Below are positions 11,892-25,900 of a stretch of 64,000 bases of DNA, piece after piece (positions within the stretch are counted from its first letter, which is position 1; the number at the start of each line of letters is the position of its first letter). The DNA is taken from assembly GCA_000697055.1 (NCBI GenBank), contig JNDT01002355.1:186001-250000 (forward strand), given 5' to 3'. The stretch is from Saksenaea vasiformis B4078 (taxonomy: Eukaryota > Mucoromycota > Mucoromycetes > Mucorales > Saksenaeaceae). The position numbers and the translations under genes were made by a program. The notes beneath the pieces were generated by a model. The model was not told the origin of the DNA. It saw only the letters and a program-made list of their open reading frames with translations, and did not search any database.

Positions 11892-13228
11892 ATGTTGCAA
11901 GAAAATATCTCGGTTGTCTTGAACAAGCCCAATGAAATCGTTATGGTAAGCAAAGAAAACTCGTAACGACACCAATCCTTATGCATTTGACGGGCAACTT
12001 AGGAACCTCGTCCTGTTCCTCAACTGGGTCCAGGAGGTAAGGATTGGTTAGATGTACAGCTGGACAGAAAGTATTTAGGTATACTTTAGATGTGTTGGTG
12101 AATGTCAAGGTTACTGGTATTTGTGGGTCGGATGTCCATTACTGGGTCCATGGCGCTATTGGTTCTTTCAAGGTTGAAAAGCCCATGGTCCTCGGCCATG
12201 AATCGGCAGGTGTGATTGCTGCTGTGGGTGAAGGTGTCAAAACGCTCAAGGTAGGGGATCGGGTGGCGCTCGAACCCGGAGTGCCTTGTCGGATGTGTGA
12301 CAAATGCAAAACTGGTCGTTACAACCTGTGTCCTGATATGATCTTGTAAGTTCTCTGCTATTTAACCTAGGCATTATTTATTTATTTATTTCATTACAGC
12401 GCTGCCACTCCTCCCTACGATGGCACGCTTTGCCGTTACTACCGTCAACCAGAGGACTTCTGCTTTAAGTAAGATATCCTTTTCCTGTTGCCAGACAAGT
12501 GTTGATTCTGTTTGCAGGCTGCCTGATCATGTTTCGCTTGAAGAGGGTGCTCTTATTGAACCATTATCCGTGGGAATTCATGCCGCTCGTCGTGCTCGAG
12601 TAGCCTCAGGTGATCGTGTATTCATCTTTGGTGCCGGCCCAGTAGGTTTGTTGTGCGCGGCTGCAGCTAAAGCTGCCGGTGCAGCACATATTACAATTGC
12701 AGACCTGGTCCCGTCCCGGTTGGAATTTGCAAAGACCTATTGTACCAATAACCAAATCTTGCTTTCGCGTTCAGCACCTGGTGAACCTAATATGGAATAC
12801 GCACATCGAACAGCCGCCAAAATACTGGAAACGGAGGAGGCCGCTGATGTCGTCATGGATTGTACTGGCGCAGAGACTTGCGTTCAGATGTCTATACTGG
12901 TAAGGATCGCGGATGGGGGATATGCTTGGCCGTTTGTCTAAGACTTAACTAGTTGGCACGTAATGGTGGTCGAGTGGTGTTAGTCGGTATGGGAGCATCC
13001 AATCAAACAATTCCCATTTCCGAGGTCTCTTCCAGAGAAGTTGATGTCTTGGGAATTTTCCGGTACTGCAACACATATCCTATGGCTGTCAAGGCGCTTG
13101 CTTCGGGATCGATTGATGTCAAGCCTTTAATCACTCATTCATATGCTTTTGAGGAGGCAGTTGAGGCGTTTAAGCACGTCAGGGAGAACCGGGACGGGGC
13201 AATTAAAGTTCAGATCCGCGGTGCATAA
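11892..13228 (+). CDS. Sorbitol/xylitol dehydrogenase (zinc, NAD-dependent)
   Basis: Medium-chain dehydrogenase that oxidises polyols such as sorbitol or xylitol to the ketose in the cytosol. Six exons: 11892-11945, 12003-12036, 12090-12345, 12400-12468, 12518-12899, 12953-13228; total 356 residues, the normal family length. Catalytic zinc ligands are in GICGSD and LGHESAG. The structural zinc lobe [15 protein letters not shown] is complete. The Rossmann motif is GAGPVG, followed by an aspartate in IADLVPSRL, which favours NAD over NADP. All six junctions keep frame. SORD and XYL2-type enzymes cannot be separated by eye. Confidence 0.93.
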
Positions 13229-13638
13229 AAGCCAATGTCGCATGCCGTATTTGATATAGTGCGTAGAGTAAAAAAAAGAAAAGAAAAAAAAAGAGTAGGT
13301 CTTCTTGTACAAAAATGGAATAGTTGGTGTTGTTTAAAAAAGGATGATCATTAAAAACATTGTATTAAAAGAGACATACCAGAAAAACCCAAAGGGAACA
13401 TAAAAACCGAATCATCACCTACGTTGAACTCGTTGTTAGCCGTTACATTAAACGATCATCATGGGTGGTTCGGAAGACGTAAATTGTGCAACAAATACAA
13501 GTATGTCAGATGGTTCGATTATCCTAACTTGTCGCATGTGATGCCATGGATCCAATCAAAAGAATATTTCCCATCCTCATAAACCTCCTCCTTTCGCGCT
13601 TTTTTTTTCTTTTTTCTCTTCTTTTCTTTCCTGAAGGG
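13229..13638. other. Intergenic between dehydrogenase and Tyr-rich gene
   Basis: A-rich 3' flank (AAAAAAAGAAAAG runs at about 13270-13295) and a pyrimidine-rich leader (13590-13630) before the next start. No gene seen. Confidence 0.4.
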
Positions 13639-13999
13639 ATGTCTGGATACTACTCAAGTAAGTTTGCTTCTTCTTCTACTAAACAAGAAAAGATCCATCT
13701 CAACAACTATTATAACAGTGCCTATGTCTTATTCACCGTACTCCTACGGATACGGGTATAACCCTTACATTTACAATCACCCTGCACAATATTACTATGG
13801 TGGCAGTGGGGGTTATTACCCCTACAGTCCTGGTTTTTATCCGCCGTACCAGTACCGTTCACCAGGTTTATTTCGGAGTATATTTAACCGACTGCGATAT
13901 GGATCATACTATGGGATATATCCACCAACAATGTGGACAGGTGAACCAAACTATGTGAGCTCTGTCAAAGACCTCTGGAAGAGTCACGAATACTATTAG
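13639..13999 (+). CDS. Tyrosine/proline-rich small protein, 99 residues
   Basis: Two exons: 13639-13657 and 13719-13999, joined by a 61-nt GTAAGT...ACAG intron. Residues 1-60 are dominated by Tyr, Pro, Gly and Ser (YSPYSYGYGYNPY, YYGGSGGYYPYSPG), a low-complexity, prion-like composition. The C-terminus is more ordered (LFRSIFNRLRYGSYYGIYPP, then VKDLWKSHEYY). The pyrimidine tract immediately upstream suits a well-expressed gene. The exon 1 start (MSGYYSM) is preferred to the internal ATGs because it splices in frame. Function unknown. Confidence 0.65.
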
Positions 14000-14280
14000 T
14001 CTGGGATTACGCTTGATATCTTTTTTTTGTAAATAGTAATGACACTTAAAAAGAAAAAACACACACATATATATATATTAGCAGATTTGGATAGTACGGT
14101 TTCACTCCCTCCTTGAAACGTGCATCCTTTCATCTGCTGATTTAAGTTTCTGCCACGCTGTAGAATCAAATAGATCATCATCAACGCCGTCATCTATATT
14201 TATTCAAGTGTTCGACTTGTGGACGGAGATGGGTATATATGATGAACAAAAATATTGCGTATTATTACTTTTTCTTATTT

Positions 14281-15828
14281 TCATATTGCAATAAGAAGGT
14301 ACAAAAGGACGGAAATTGTACCGACCATGGCGCAAAATGATATCTGTACTGCGGGTATCTGTAAACAAAGAGACAAAAAAATAACAAGTAAGCCTCTTGA
14401 TATTTATTTCCTTCAACATCCTGTTACCTGAAGAGCGTCCGTCAATTGGGCATATTTGCATGGTTCCACTTCAAGCTTCCGTGCTCGCTTCTCAAGTAAG
14501 AGACATTTCTTTTCCATCTCAATACATCGTGCTTTTTCTGCTGTCAATTCTTTACGTAGTCGCAGTTTATCTTCTTCGAGCGATAATTTTAATTCTTCCA
14601 ATCGTTGATCAATCTCGAGCGATTTTTTTTGTTCCAAGAGATGAATATTACGTTGCAATCGATGAAGTTCCTGTTGAGCTGATACGATAGCTTGATCTTG
14701 GTGTCGACATTTTTCGGCATATGTTGCCACTTGCTTATGGGCCTCACGCACTTGTTGTTGCAGTAAAGTGTTTCGTGCGTCCTGATTCATAATCAGCACA
14801 TGCCTTTCCCAGTTATCATACGTACTGCCTTTTTCAATCTATCTTCATTTACCGTCTTGTCCACGTCCGCAACGGTTTCTTTCATTGCTCTTAAATCATT
14901 TTCTATTTCCTGCGATCGACGTAGCTCGGCCTAATTCAATATAAAAAAAATCAGGGATGCCAATCGTTAAATTTAACCTAGGATGGCAAACAGTGCGTGC
15001 ACGTGGGCAACCCTTATACCTTAGCCAAACTTACCTGCAGTTTAGTCAACAAAAACTCCAAATTTTTTGTTCGTTTTCCGGTAGTTGGAGCTACAGTCCC
15101 AGAATTGGACATCGTAGATACGGATGAATTCGACGTTTTACGTTGCAGCTGAGTCATGTCAGTTTCTCGAATCGCCACTCCCTTTTCACATGATAGTCTT
15201 TACCTGAGGTTCGAGGTGCCCATTTGATACATTCATTTCTTTCAAGATCGCACCGTCCACCTGGGACAATGGTACTGAAAATATGTGCACTTCACATGAC
15301 ACTTTATGATACAGAACTACGGTGATAATTGATAAATGATCCATGCTCATAAAACGTCCGTTATTCTAGTCACCTGATCCATCGTCGTTTGTAATGTCTA
15401 TACCAAATTCCAGTTCGTCGTTGGATTTTAATTCCATAGGCAAACTTTCTTCGCATTCAGCGGACAACCTGCGCCCGTTCAGAAAGGTGCCATTACTGGA
15501 TTTTACGTCCTTTATATACACCTGAATAAGGTGAAAAAAAAAGAATTAACAATTATTTAGCGATCGGCAATAGTTTACATACTTTTCCCTTGTCATTCCA
15601 TATTTCCGCATGAGTTCTGGATAACACTTTGGAATCAAAGTAGCCATTAAGCGGCCCAGGTGCGGTTTTAGAAGATGTATGTCGACCGATTTTAAGGTGC
15701 GTCTTGTCCCGTAATTCGAGGGTTTTTGTCTGAAAAGTATTGTTGCGTGGTTGTAAGACAAGAGTACTGGCTACGGGTGTCATACGTGGCGAATGTTTAG
15801 GTTGGATGATGTTCACTGTGCCATCCAT
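14281..15828 (-). CDS. Tail-anchored FHA and coiled-coil protein (SLMAP/Far10-like)
   Basis: Likely STRIPAK/Far-complex subunit. Exon 1 is 15828-15583 (82 codons); the intron then joins to VYIKDVKSSNGTFLNG. The FHA phosphothreonine-binding residues are visible: GRH, SRTHAEIW and SSNGTFLNG. A long coiled coil follows (residue-rich in E, K, Q, L: QQQVREAHKQVATYAEK, LEELKLSLEEDKLRLRKEL). A last intron (donor CTTCAG|GTAACAGG, acceptor TTTACAG) leads to a hydrophobic tail, AVQISFCAMVGTISVLLYLL, ending at the stop at 14281, i.e. a C-terminal membrane anchor. FHA, coiled coil and tail anchor in this order match SLMAP and fungal Far9/Far10/PRO45. Middle exons near 14940-15540 have several short introns whose borders are approximate. 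Confidence 0.8.
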
Positions 15829-18800
15829 GGTCAGTGGTTGAAGCGGAGAAGAAAACTACTATGCATTTTTAAAACCTTTCTGTTTTCCCAGCTTGCCAAG
15901 ATCTTCTGTGGCTTGGATAGGTAGTAAAGACTCGGTCATTAGTATATGATGAAGTACAGGTAGAATTCAGGAGAAAGAAAAAGGGTAATTGATACACACA
16001 GACATAAAGGAAGCCGATGCCATCCTCAAAAAGGAATTGCACAAAAAACGTCGGACTGCCGAGGTCACATGCATACGCCGGGCACAGCGAGTTCCAAAAA
16101 TTTCACGGCGGTATAACATTTACCCCATCTCGCGTATGCCAGGAATCCAGTGTTGCATGATTAAATCGATATAGAAAACCTCATTTTAGGACTTTCCAGT
16201 GAGTATCATAAGCATCATATTCTTTCCAGAAGTTACACTATAGAAGATATAGCTGCGAGCGCGTTGGTTCCACTTTTCATGTGTATACCAAGGTCGGTGC
16301 AGGTAAAATCCATGCATCTCAAGCTGTTGTGGCTGGCAATGGTTATAAATCCTGTCATTGTATCCCATGATTTCATATACAATACGCGCAACCACTATTT
16401 TGCTGTACATCTGCCAATGATTGGGGATTATTATTCACTTATTGTATAAATATTATTGTTAAATTTCCATGAAGCGCAACATCATCCTTGCAAACGTAGT
16501 ACTGGTCTCAGCCCAATCAGTTTACTACTTACGTCAAGATGAGCAACTGCAATAGTCATCTTCCCATCTCTGCATATAAAATAATATCGAAACCGTCTCT
16601 TAATACACTCTTTGGTCCTCTGGTATGTCCTCTTGGTAACGCTCTATTCGATTTGCTTTCTTACTCTTTTCGTGATCTATAGGTATCGGATAACCTGCGC
16701 AATCTAACTGCAAGCTTCAAAGCACGCAGAGCAGGCCACAATGTTGGACCAACTGCGAGCCCATAAGAAAAATAGGCTGGGCCTACACACCCGTGTGGGT
16801 GCCCAGGTACAGACTACAGTCAAACACCGATTCCAATAGATTAATTTTATGCCCGTGAAATTTTCGGGGTCCGTAAGGCACCTGCGCAAATCATTTGCGG
16901 ACCATCGTTTAACCGATTTTTGCATGGTGAACAACTTCGGTTCCTTCAGTACAGAGCATGATAGTATAAGTATTTTCTGATGTCTTTTATATGTGCTATG
17001 CTATGAAACTGCTTCGATATGTATTACCCTGATCTGTATCAGGGAACCGCACCTGCACAGCCTTCTAAACTGATTTCGCGCTGCGCTGTCTGGTGAGCAA
17101 GCGGCACTGCGATAACACCGCAGATCAGTAGTGACTTCGCTTACATCTATCACACAGAGTCCAACAGCGGTGAATAAATCCCTTCACAGGATCGTTTTCA
17201 GTCCAGCCAGAGAGTGAAGTAGCATTCCTAACACAACGCCGATCATTTTTATGTTCGCGGAAAAGCTCTTCATAGCAAGTGTAAGAACTATTCCATTGAG
17301 AAAAGCTTACAATGCCCATGTGTTGCAACAAGTAAGCACAGCAGTCCTTTCGAAGTTTACAATAATCGTCGCATTCTACTGCAAGCATAACGACTTCATA
17401 CCCGAGAACTTACTGCAGTTGCTCATGTTAATATACTAGATACGACCAATTTTTCCTTTGCTTTCCTTCATCAGTGATACAAATCCATAGGGCAAAGACA
17501 ATTAATTTCGCTCTACTGATTTTTTATCAGTGAAATAGACAATTAGTCAACTTCACCCTCTTCTACTATCTACTTACTATGATTATCGAACATTACATCA
17601 TGAGTCATACCAACATATTTCTGTCATTTCCGATCTTCCGGAGGCAAGCGGCATAAAAATAAATTTTATGCTTTCTTTCCTGCCTCATCCAAGGATCTGT
17701 CGCTGCAGACCTTGTCGCGCAATGCCGAACATTAGGTGAAAGCGACGACTCAAACGTGTCTCTGGGCTAGATGAACGCGATGTTTCCAGAAATTGACCTT
17801 AATTTACGCAAACAGATCAATTTAATTCGTTGGAAAGCTGAAGGACTACTTGCATACGCCAGCAATCTGAGGAAAACGCCTGCCAATGGAAGATATCTTG
17901 ATGAGATCACGAAAGAAGGCGCCCATACCCAACGACTGGTCAAATCAAGGCATACCGCAAGAGTGTACATTTTCCAGAATCTGGCATGCACAGTTGTATG
18001 CGGGAAGAAACACCAGCCGGTATCGATAGTTGCAATGATTTGGATAATCTATTGGGCCATATTGAACCGCATGAGCATAGGAAATAGGCAAGCGTTTGCT
18101 GTATATTTGTGCCTATTAGCGTTCAGATATGATTTACGACTACTAAAATAAAACCGCTACATTTGGCTGATTAGTAGAATGGCACACAGCGCCTTTGTTA
18201 AGGTGAAGAAAAAAGGATAAGACTCATAGAACGCAATATCACAAATATCACGAAGTCATTGATATGTCATTCTCCGCCTGCTACAATCTTGACGAAGTAC
18301 AACTCTCGCATAGGATTAATTAAACCTTCAAACGGCGATTGTCGCGCAGTTCCAGCAACGGCGATTTTCTATTTACGCTTAATTAATTGACTGCCATTCG
18401 GCGACCGCTTTGTTTTGCTGCAGTATTTTTGCATACTGTTTGCATCTTTTCTATTGCATTGTTCACAACCAAGAACGGCATTTTAAAGGTCTGCGCCTCA
18501 TGTTTGGGTTGTTTAGCACTTCATTATTTATGGCGAAGTGCACATCTTGAATTAATTGCCGGTGACATACTGAATATCTGATGTGTTTTGTGCTACATAT
18601 ATCTCCGAATTTCATTAGTCTATTTCTTGTTGACCTACATGGAATGGTACCTGAAGTTTTCGCATTTGTAGTAGGTACGATTGCGTGTAGTAGACTTCCA
18701 AGGAATGTGACAGCTGTCAAAATAGTGTCCAACACCTGTCAAATACTTGGCAATTGCGTGGTATGCAACATTAGGAACTCAGAATTAAAGGTACAGGGAA

Positions 18801-19613
18801 ACGACATGCTTCTTATATATTGCATATATACCTGTGGACGTGAAAGGCCGGTCAGGCTCATATCGATTAGAAAGAATACGTTACACTATTAAAAACAACA
18901 TGATCATCTGCTAGCTTAGCCGGTGTCAATGGAAAAGAAAATTGTTCCTAGGCAGTTTTAAAGATATCCTGAATACATCATCTCGTGTAATGACTTCAAA
19001 CCCAGGATGCATACATTTGTAGAAGTTGCCGACATGGATAACATGGCAGTTTCTATCATTCGCATGTTCCGCATCTTACCCCAGAGTAAGGAGTTGCAGG
19101 TTATCCACAGGTGGCATAAATCATGTGACATTCCACCTTTCAAACTCTCGATCCTGCATGTAGGATACAAGAAGCAGAGTTGCCAAACAGTCGTGAGGTG
19201 CAGGAAGGCAATTCAACAACTCTTCTTCGCATTGACACAAGGAAGTGTAGAAACCTATCTTCTCGTTATTCATTGCTTGGACAATAAGTTATGGAAAACG
19301 CCTTTTATGCGTTGCATTATTATCTTCGTGAATTGCAGCTGATAAAGAATTTTTGCCATCATAGATTTTGAGATAATACATGCAGCGAATAACACTCAAG
19401 AAAGGTGTATGTACCGAACAAATGATGCACGCTGCTTTTTCACGCAGCGTCGCGATGTAATAATAATCACTACCTTTGATTGAGACTATATTTGATTCTC
19501 AGAAATGTGTATCTCGTAGCGGTTGAGTGGATCCGCATACGATCCGTCCAAATCAAGCCAGCCTTATGTTTGCTCATATGATGATGTACAATGACTCGTA
19601 CAGCAGTTGAGCA
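15829..19613. other. Long gene-poor region
   Basis: About 3.8 kb without supported genes. Open frames at 17771-18151 (+), 18581-18892 (+) and 19007-19342 (+) have no recognisable motifs, no neighbouring splice structure and codon use like random AT-rich DNA. It may contain decayed transposon sequence; nothing specific is recognised. Confidence 0.45.
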
Positions 19614-20418
19614 TACAGTCGCCGCTCGCTCTAACGATCACCTCTGGTCCAGCCAAACGTGATCGGTCTGGCGAGCGATCGTTATAGAAAAGGGATAATA
19701 TTTTGTTCCGGTAAGGATAATCTTTCTTTCTGGGAAGACCCTCCACTTTAAGTCTATCAAGCCGGAACTGTACCTATAAAAATGTCTATGCTTCTCTTGC
19801 AGACGACGAGTTTAATTTTTTAGGGCACAATTGCCCGTATGTCTAGATCAGTATGTACATCATTGTAATAGCAAGTAGCCAGCTACAATATTAAGATCAC
19901 TTCTTGTTACTATACCAGTAGAAAATAAGATCGGTTTCGAAATAATTGCTGCAACACCAAAAAAAAAATTGAAGAAATTGAGCCTAGAAGACTTGAAGCT
20001 GGTAAAAGCGGCTGAAATCACGCAATTCTTTAAATAAAAGTTATTTACATTGATCTTACATTTGTTGTAAAGAATGTCTTTTCTTCTCATAACCCCGATC
20101 CCAAAGAAGTCTCTTTTTCCCCTCAGCAAAAGATCGGTTGGAGGAAGAGCACGAAGGTGATGTATCAACACATGAGTGCCTGTTCACTATGCAGAAGATA
20201 GGGTGTTCGAATCCGACAGCTGTATCAAGGTCATTTCGTTGCCTGTGCATTTTTTTATTGGTGCGCTCGCTACAATGATATTTTTCTTGAAAATGATCGG
20301 ATATCGGTATAGCAAAATAACGATATTTTACTGCTACCACCGGCCGGTCATCTCAAAAGTGATCCTTATACCGTGAATATCGTTATAGCGAATATCGTTA
20401 GAGCGAGCGGCGACTGTA
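19614..20418. mobile_element. MITE with pogo/Tc1-type ends, 801 bp plus TA duplications
   Basis: The two ends are perfect inverted repeats of 23 bp: CAGTCGCCGCTCGCT... at 19616-19638 and its reverse complement at 20394-20416. Both are bordered by TA (19614-19615 and 20417-20418), the target duplication of the Tc1/mariner/pogo superfamily, and the ends start CAGT, as in pogo-like elements. Sub-terminal motifs of the type ATCGTTATAGCGA recur inside both ends (about 19678-19687 and 20377-20400), as transposase-binding repeats do. No transposase frame is present between the ends, so it is non-autonomous. Confidence 0.85.
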
Positions 20419-20960
20419 ATCCAAGTGCAACAGCTGTTTAGTAGATTTTCACCTTACATGAAAGGTTTAATTACCCCTAATTCGAATAAAAACAGAGGGA
20501 AGAGCACATACTCTGAAAAGGACGATCAAGATAATTCCTGCATTCGTTATGCGTCATCACTCTCCTTATGAACATTTGTGACAACAGGGATACAGGATAA
20601 GACGTACATAGCAGCTAAACTAAGCACTTCGCCTTGCAATTATGCCACAATTACATTAAGTGGCGATTCTTTTTTTCGAAGAAGATTTTCTCTTTCGTTT
20701 CCTGACGACCAACAGAAACCATATTCGCAGAGAAGCTTTATAACTGAAATGGTAGTTAACGTCCATGATGTGAGGAGCGACCAGGTTCCTCAGAGCACTT
20801 GAAGCGTTATAATGGCTTCATATGACCGCCGAATTGTATCTTTTTTCAACAGTGGACCATTTACATGAGCATTTGCAATATACACTTTTAATCCGAATGA
20901 TATCGTATACAAGCTTTCCTCACATTAAGCGTACACTCGCTTCAAAAATCTAGTTTATTT

Positions 20961-22041
<1,081 letters not shown>

Positions 22042-22943
22042 GGTGGAGAGGAACCAGCGAGAAAAAAAAACCCAATGAAAAGTCATCAAATTTAGCCTGT
22101 GCGGAGTTGGAAAATGTTGCCGTTTACTTCTTCCTTTGAAGCGCATGAAAAGGACACCCGATCGGTTTGACTTTTGGAATTTACAGCGTTGAAAATAGCC
22201 GTTCGATCCAGCTTGTAGAATATTACAAAGCAAATATGTAATATTGAATTATATGATTGCTGTATAACAAATATCTCGCAGCTTGGGTCTGTCTGAACGA
22301 AAGTGCGATGGTAGTGCAATTGAAATCACATACCATCACAACTCAGTGCTTATTAGCCACCTTTTATGATAAATAGAAGATAACTTTGCAGAAAAAGGAG
22401 AGATTGCAAAATATATATTAGGAAGATGGTCTCGCAACGCAGATGCTCGACGTCTACGATTGCATACACATTCATAGATCTCGCGGGTCAAGCCTGCAAA
22501 AGCCCTTCTCGTATCACCTGTTGTAAAATAGCCAACAGTTTAAAACTATGACCAAAAGCTTCAAACATAATTGGTACTTTGGAGCTTTGAAACGTTGGCA
22601 CTGCAAAGGGGAATCGGTATCAGTAGAAGTGGTGGTGATCAACGAAACAGTGCTTAAGAGCCAGTACACCAAAACCGCCCGTGCAAAGCCGCATATCCAC
22701 TATTTTGCCACCTCATCTACACATATCTACAAAGCGGAACGTCAAGTGCTCTATGCTATGAGAAAAGCCCTCAAAAGCTTGATCCGTTATGTTTTTCACA
22801 CACAAATTGTTATAATCTCAAAATGTGGATCTCTGGATATTTATTTGAAGCTGTGATTACAGCAAAGGCAAGCACTCCTTCAAATCAGTATGCAATTTGA
22901 CTTACAAATAGAAAAAACACAAGAGACATTTCCTTTTGTCTCA
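22042..22943. other. Intergenic region between CWC24 and the Sel1 gene
   Basis: No intact gene. It contains a possible decayed element fragment around 22548-22855 on the plus strand, listed separately. Confidence 0.4.
22548..22856 (+). pseudogene. Possible decayed Fanzor/TnpB C-terminal fragment
   Basis: A 102-codon open frame. Residues around KRWHCKGESVSVEVVVINE then KSQY have the spacing of the Fanzor segment at 56.4-56.6 kb (basic helix, GELVEVTVIEYYTSQ). No zinc ribbon or RuvC aspartate follows. The resemblance is short and could be chance; no start or splice sites are supported. Confidence 0.2.
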
Positions 22944-25900
22944 TCAGTAGCACCTCATCTGTAGAGCCTGAAGGTCGGCGTATGCCTTCTTATGCCCGTT
23001 GAGTATGGCCATTTCGAACCATTTAGCTGCTTCGGTGTAATCTTGATCTACGCCGTGCCCATTTTGATACATGCAACCAATACGATATTGTGCGTTTACA
23101 TGCCCTTTGTTCGCTGCCTTTCTGTACCATTCGATTGCCTTGGAATAATCTTGATCTACGCCGAAGCCATTCTCATAGATATTCCCGAGGTTGTGTTGCG
23201 CAAATTGGTTATCAAGTCGTGCTGATTTCTTATACCATTCAATGGCTTTGGCGTAATCTTTAGGCCTACCATATCCATTGTGGTACATAGTTCCGAGATT
23301 ATTCTGCGCAAATGCGTTTCCTTTATCCGCCGATTTTTTGTACCATTCAAAAGCTTTCGCATAATCTTTGCTTACACCAAGACCATTCTGGTACATTAAT
23401 GCAATACTATTCTGTGCAAATGGACTTCCCTGGTCTGCGGCTCGTCTGTACCACTCAAGTGCTTTGGAATAATCGCACTCCACACCATATCCATGCTGGT
23501 ACATAAAGCCGATACTATGTTGTGCAAATGCATGTTCCTGTTCTGCCGATATTTTGTACCATTCCAACGCTTTGGAATAGTCTATATCCATACCAATGCC
23601 CTTCTGATACATGGATCCAATAGTATATTGTGCAGATGCATTTCCTTGGTCCGCTGCTTTTTTATACCATTCCATCGCTTTGGAGTAGTCTTGATTGACA
23701 CCACGTCCATATTGGTACATGTACCCTATATCATGTTGCGCCTTCGCATGCCCCCTATCTGCCGCCTTTTTGTACCACTCAAAAGCTTTGGAATAATCTC
23801 TATTTACACCGAAGCCATTCTGGTACATATATCCAATGTCATGGTATGACTTGGTATTTCCGTGATCCGCCGCTTTCTTATACCATTCGATTGCTTTACA
23901 GTAATCTTGATCTACACCGTACCCATGTTCATACATATACCCAACGCTGTTCTGAGCTCTTGGGTTCTCCTGATCTGCTGATGTTTTGTATAATTTGACT
24001 GCGATTGAGCAGTCCTTATCCACGCCCAAACCGTTCTGGTACATAGATCCCAAGCTATATTGTGCAAGTGCGTTTCCCTGATCTGCCGATCGTTTGTACC
24101 ATTCGATCGCTTTGAAATAGTCTTGATCGACACCATATCCGTACTGATACATACATCCAAGACTGTGTTGCCCACATCCATGTCCTTGGTTCGCCGCTTT
24201 TTTATACCATTCCACTGCTTTGCAGTAGTCTTGATCGATACCACATCCTTCTTGGTACATACATCCAAGATTGTACTGTGCTTTTGCATATCCTTGCTGT
24301 GCCGCCTTCTTATACCATTCATATGCTCTAGAATGGTCTCTGTTTACACCATATCCATTTTGATACAAATTCGCCAGGCTAGTTTGCGCTTTTGCATACC
24401 CTTGATTTGCCGCTCTCTTGTACCATTCATATGCTTTAGAGGAATCTTGCTTACCATGACACCCATAGTTGTACATATACCCAATCCTGTATTGTGCCTT
24501 TGCATCACCTTGATCAGCCGCTTTTTCGTACCATTCAAACGCCGTAGTATAATTTTGGTCCACACCATATCCATTCTGGTAGAGGTATCCTAGACTGTTC
24601 TGCGCCTTCACGTTGCCCTGATATGCTGCTCTCATGTACCATTCAACTGCTTTACCATGATCTTGATTTACACCACAGGCGTTTTCGTACATATATCCAA
24701 TGTTGTATTGTGACGCTGTGCATCCTTGCTCTGCCGCTTTTTTGTACCATTCGATTGCTTTAGAGTAGTTCTGATCCACCTCATCCCCATTTTGGTACCT
24801 ATATCCGAGAATGAACTGTGCAGTTGCATCTCCCTCCTTAGCAGCTTTTTCTTCATAGTAAACATCGTCGGGGAAATCTTCATCTGCGACATCTTTTTCA
24901 CTGCATGTATTCCCGGATCCGTCTTCCGTATAATTAGATAGCGCCTTGTCGAACCTGACGCTGTCGAGATTTCTTTCGTAAACGTGTTTCACTTGAAAGC
25001 GTTCGCTGTCCTCTAGAATATCGAATATTGGCTTCATTTCCTTAAACTGGATAACCGTCGGTCCAGAATCGGTGGTTCCATTCCATTTGCCCATCACTTC
25101 CACAAAAAATAGTCCGGAATCATCGCCTAAAATCCATGTGTTTAACGATTTGTACCAATACGCGGTGAAAGACACCTGTGATTTTCCAGCGTTTACGCTG
25201 CTCGGCTGCTTTTGTAACTGTTTTTGCTGCATCATCACCAGTATGCATCACTTTACGCCGTTTTTCCACCCCATCCCTACCGTGGATCTTTGCGCATTCC
25301 TTGCAGGCAAGTAGAGCACCTGAAATGTAGGTATATTAGCTGAAGTGTCTCGCTTGCTGACATTTAGTACCGACTAAAATCCTTGAAGTGTAATAATAGC
25401 CGAATCGTCCAAATACAGTCTCCAGCGCTTCGTACTTTTTCTTATCAGTCTCTGCCTCCAATGAGGTCTGCACAGCCTTTTTGAAGTCATCTGTTGGCTT
25501 GATAATATTGGAATACAAGTGCACCTGGCGTGCGCTCCATTATTAGTATATTTCTGTGAGAGAATCTGGTCATTTTCGTACTTCTCCCCAGGAAATATAA
25601 GAAACCGTGTATTCGGCTTCGCTGTCTGTGACGGATGATCGGTATTGTTTAAGTTGGGTACAATTAATTTGGGAAGCAATGCTGTAAGCGGGTATTGCAG
25701 GGGAAGGACTGCGGAATTCGTTACCGAAAAGTAGCCTACTCATGCGACTATCCGTCTCCATGGTTTTCATGCACAGGCGTTCCGTGGGAAGATCATTGCA
25801 AGGATTTTCATAAATAAAATCTAGGATGGCATCTTTTCCTTCTTCGATCTTTATTGCAGAGCACTCAGCCGTAGATCCATCAAAGTGGAAGCTAGACATA

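Noticed and set aside
17771..18151. 126-codon open frame on the plus strand
   Set aside because: No family, no splice partners, flanked by non-coding AT-rich DNA; may be a transposon remnant but cannot be supported.
20170..20225. tRNA-like B box (GTGTTCGAATCC) inside the pogo-type MITE
   Set aside because: No A box at the right distance and no cloverleaf; probably chance or a fossil SINE piece too short to call.
23000..24590. Plus-strand open frames opposite the Sel1 gene
   Set aside because: Mirror frames produced by the repetitive Sel1 codon pattern; they repeat with the same period as the real repeats.
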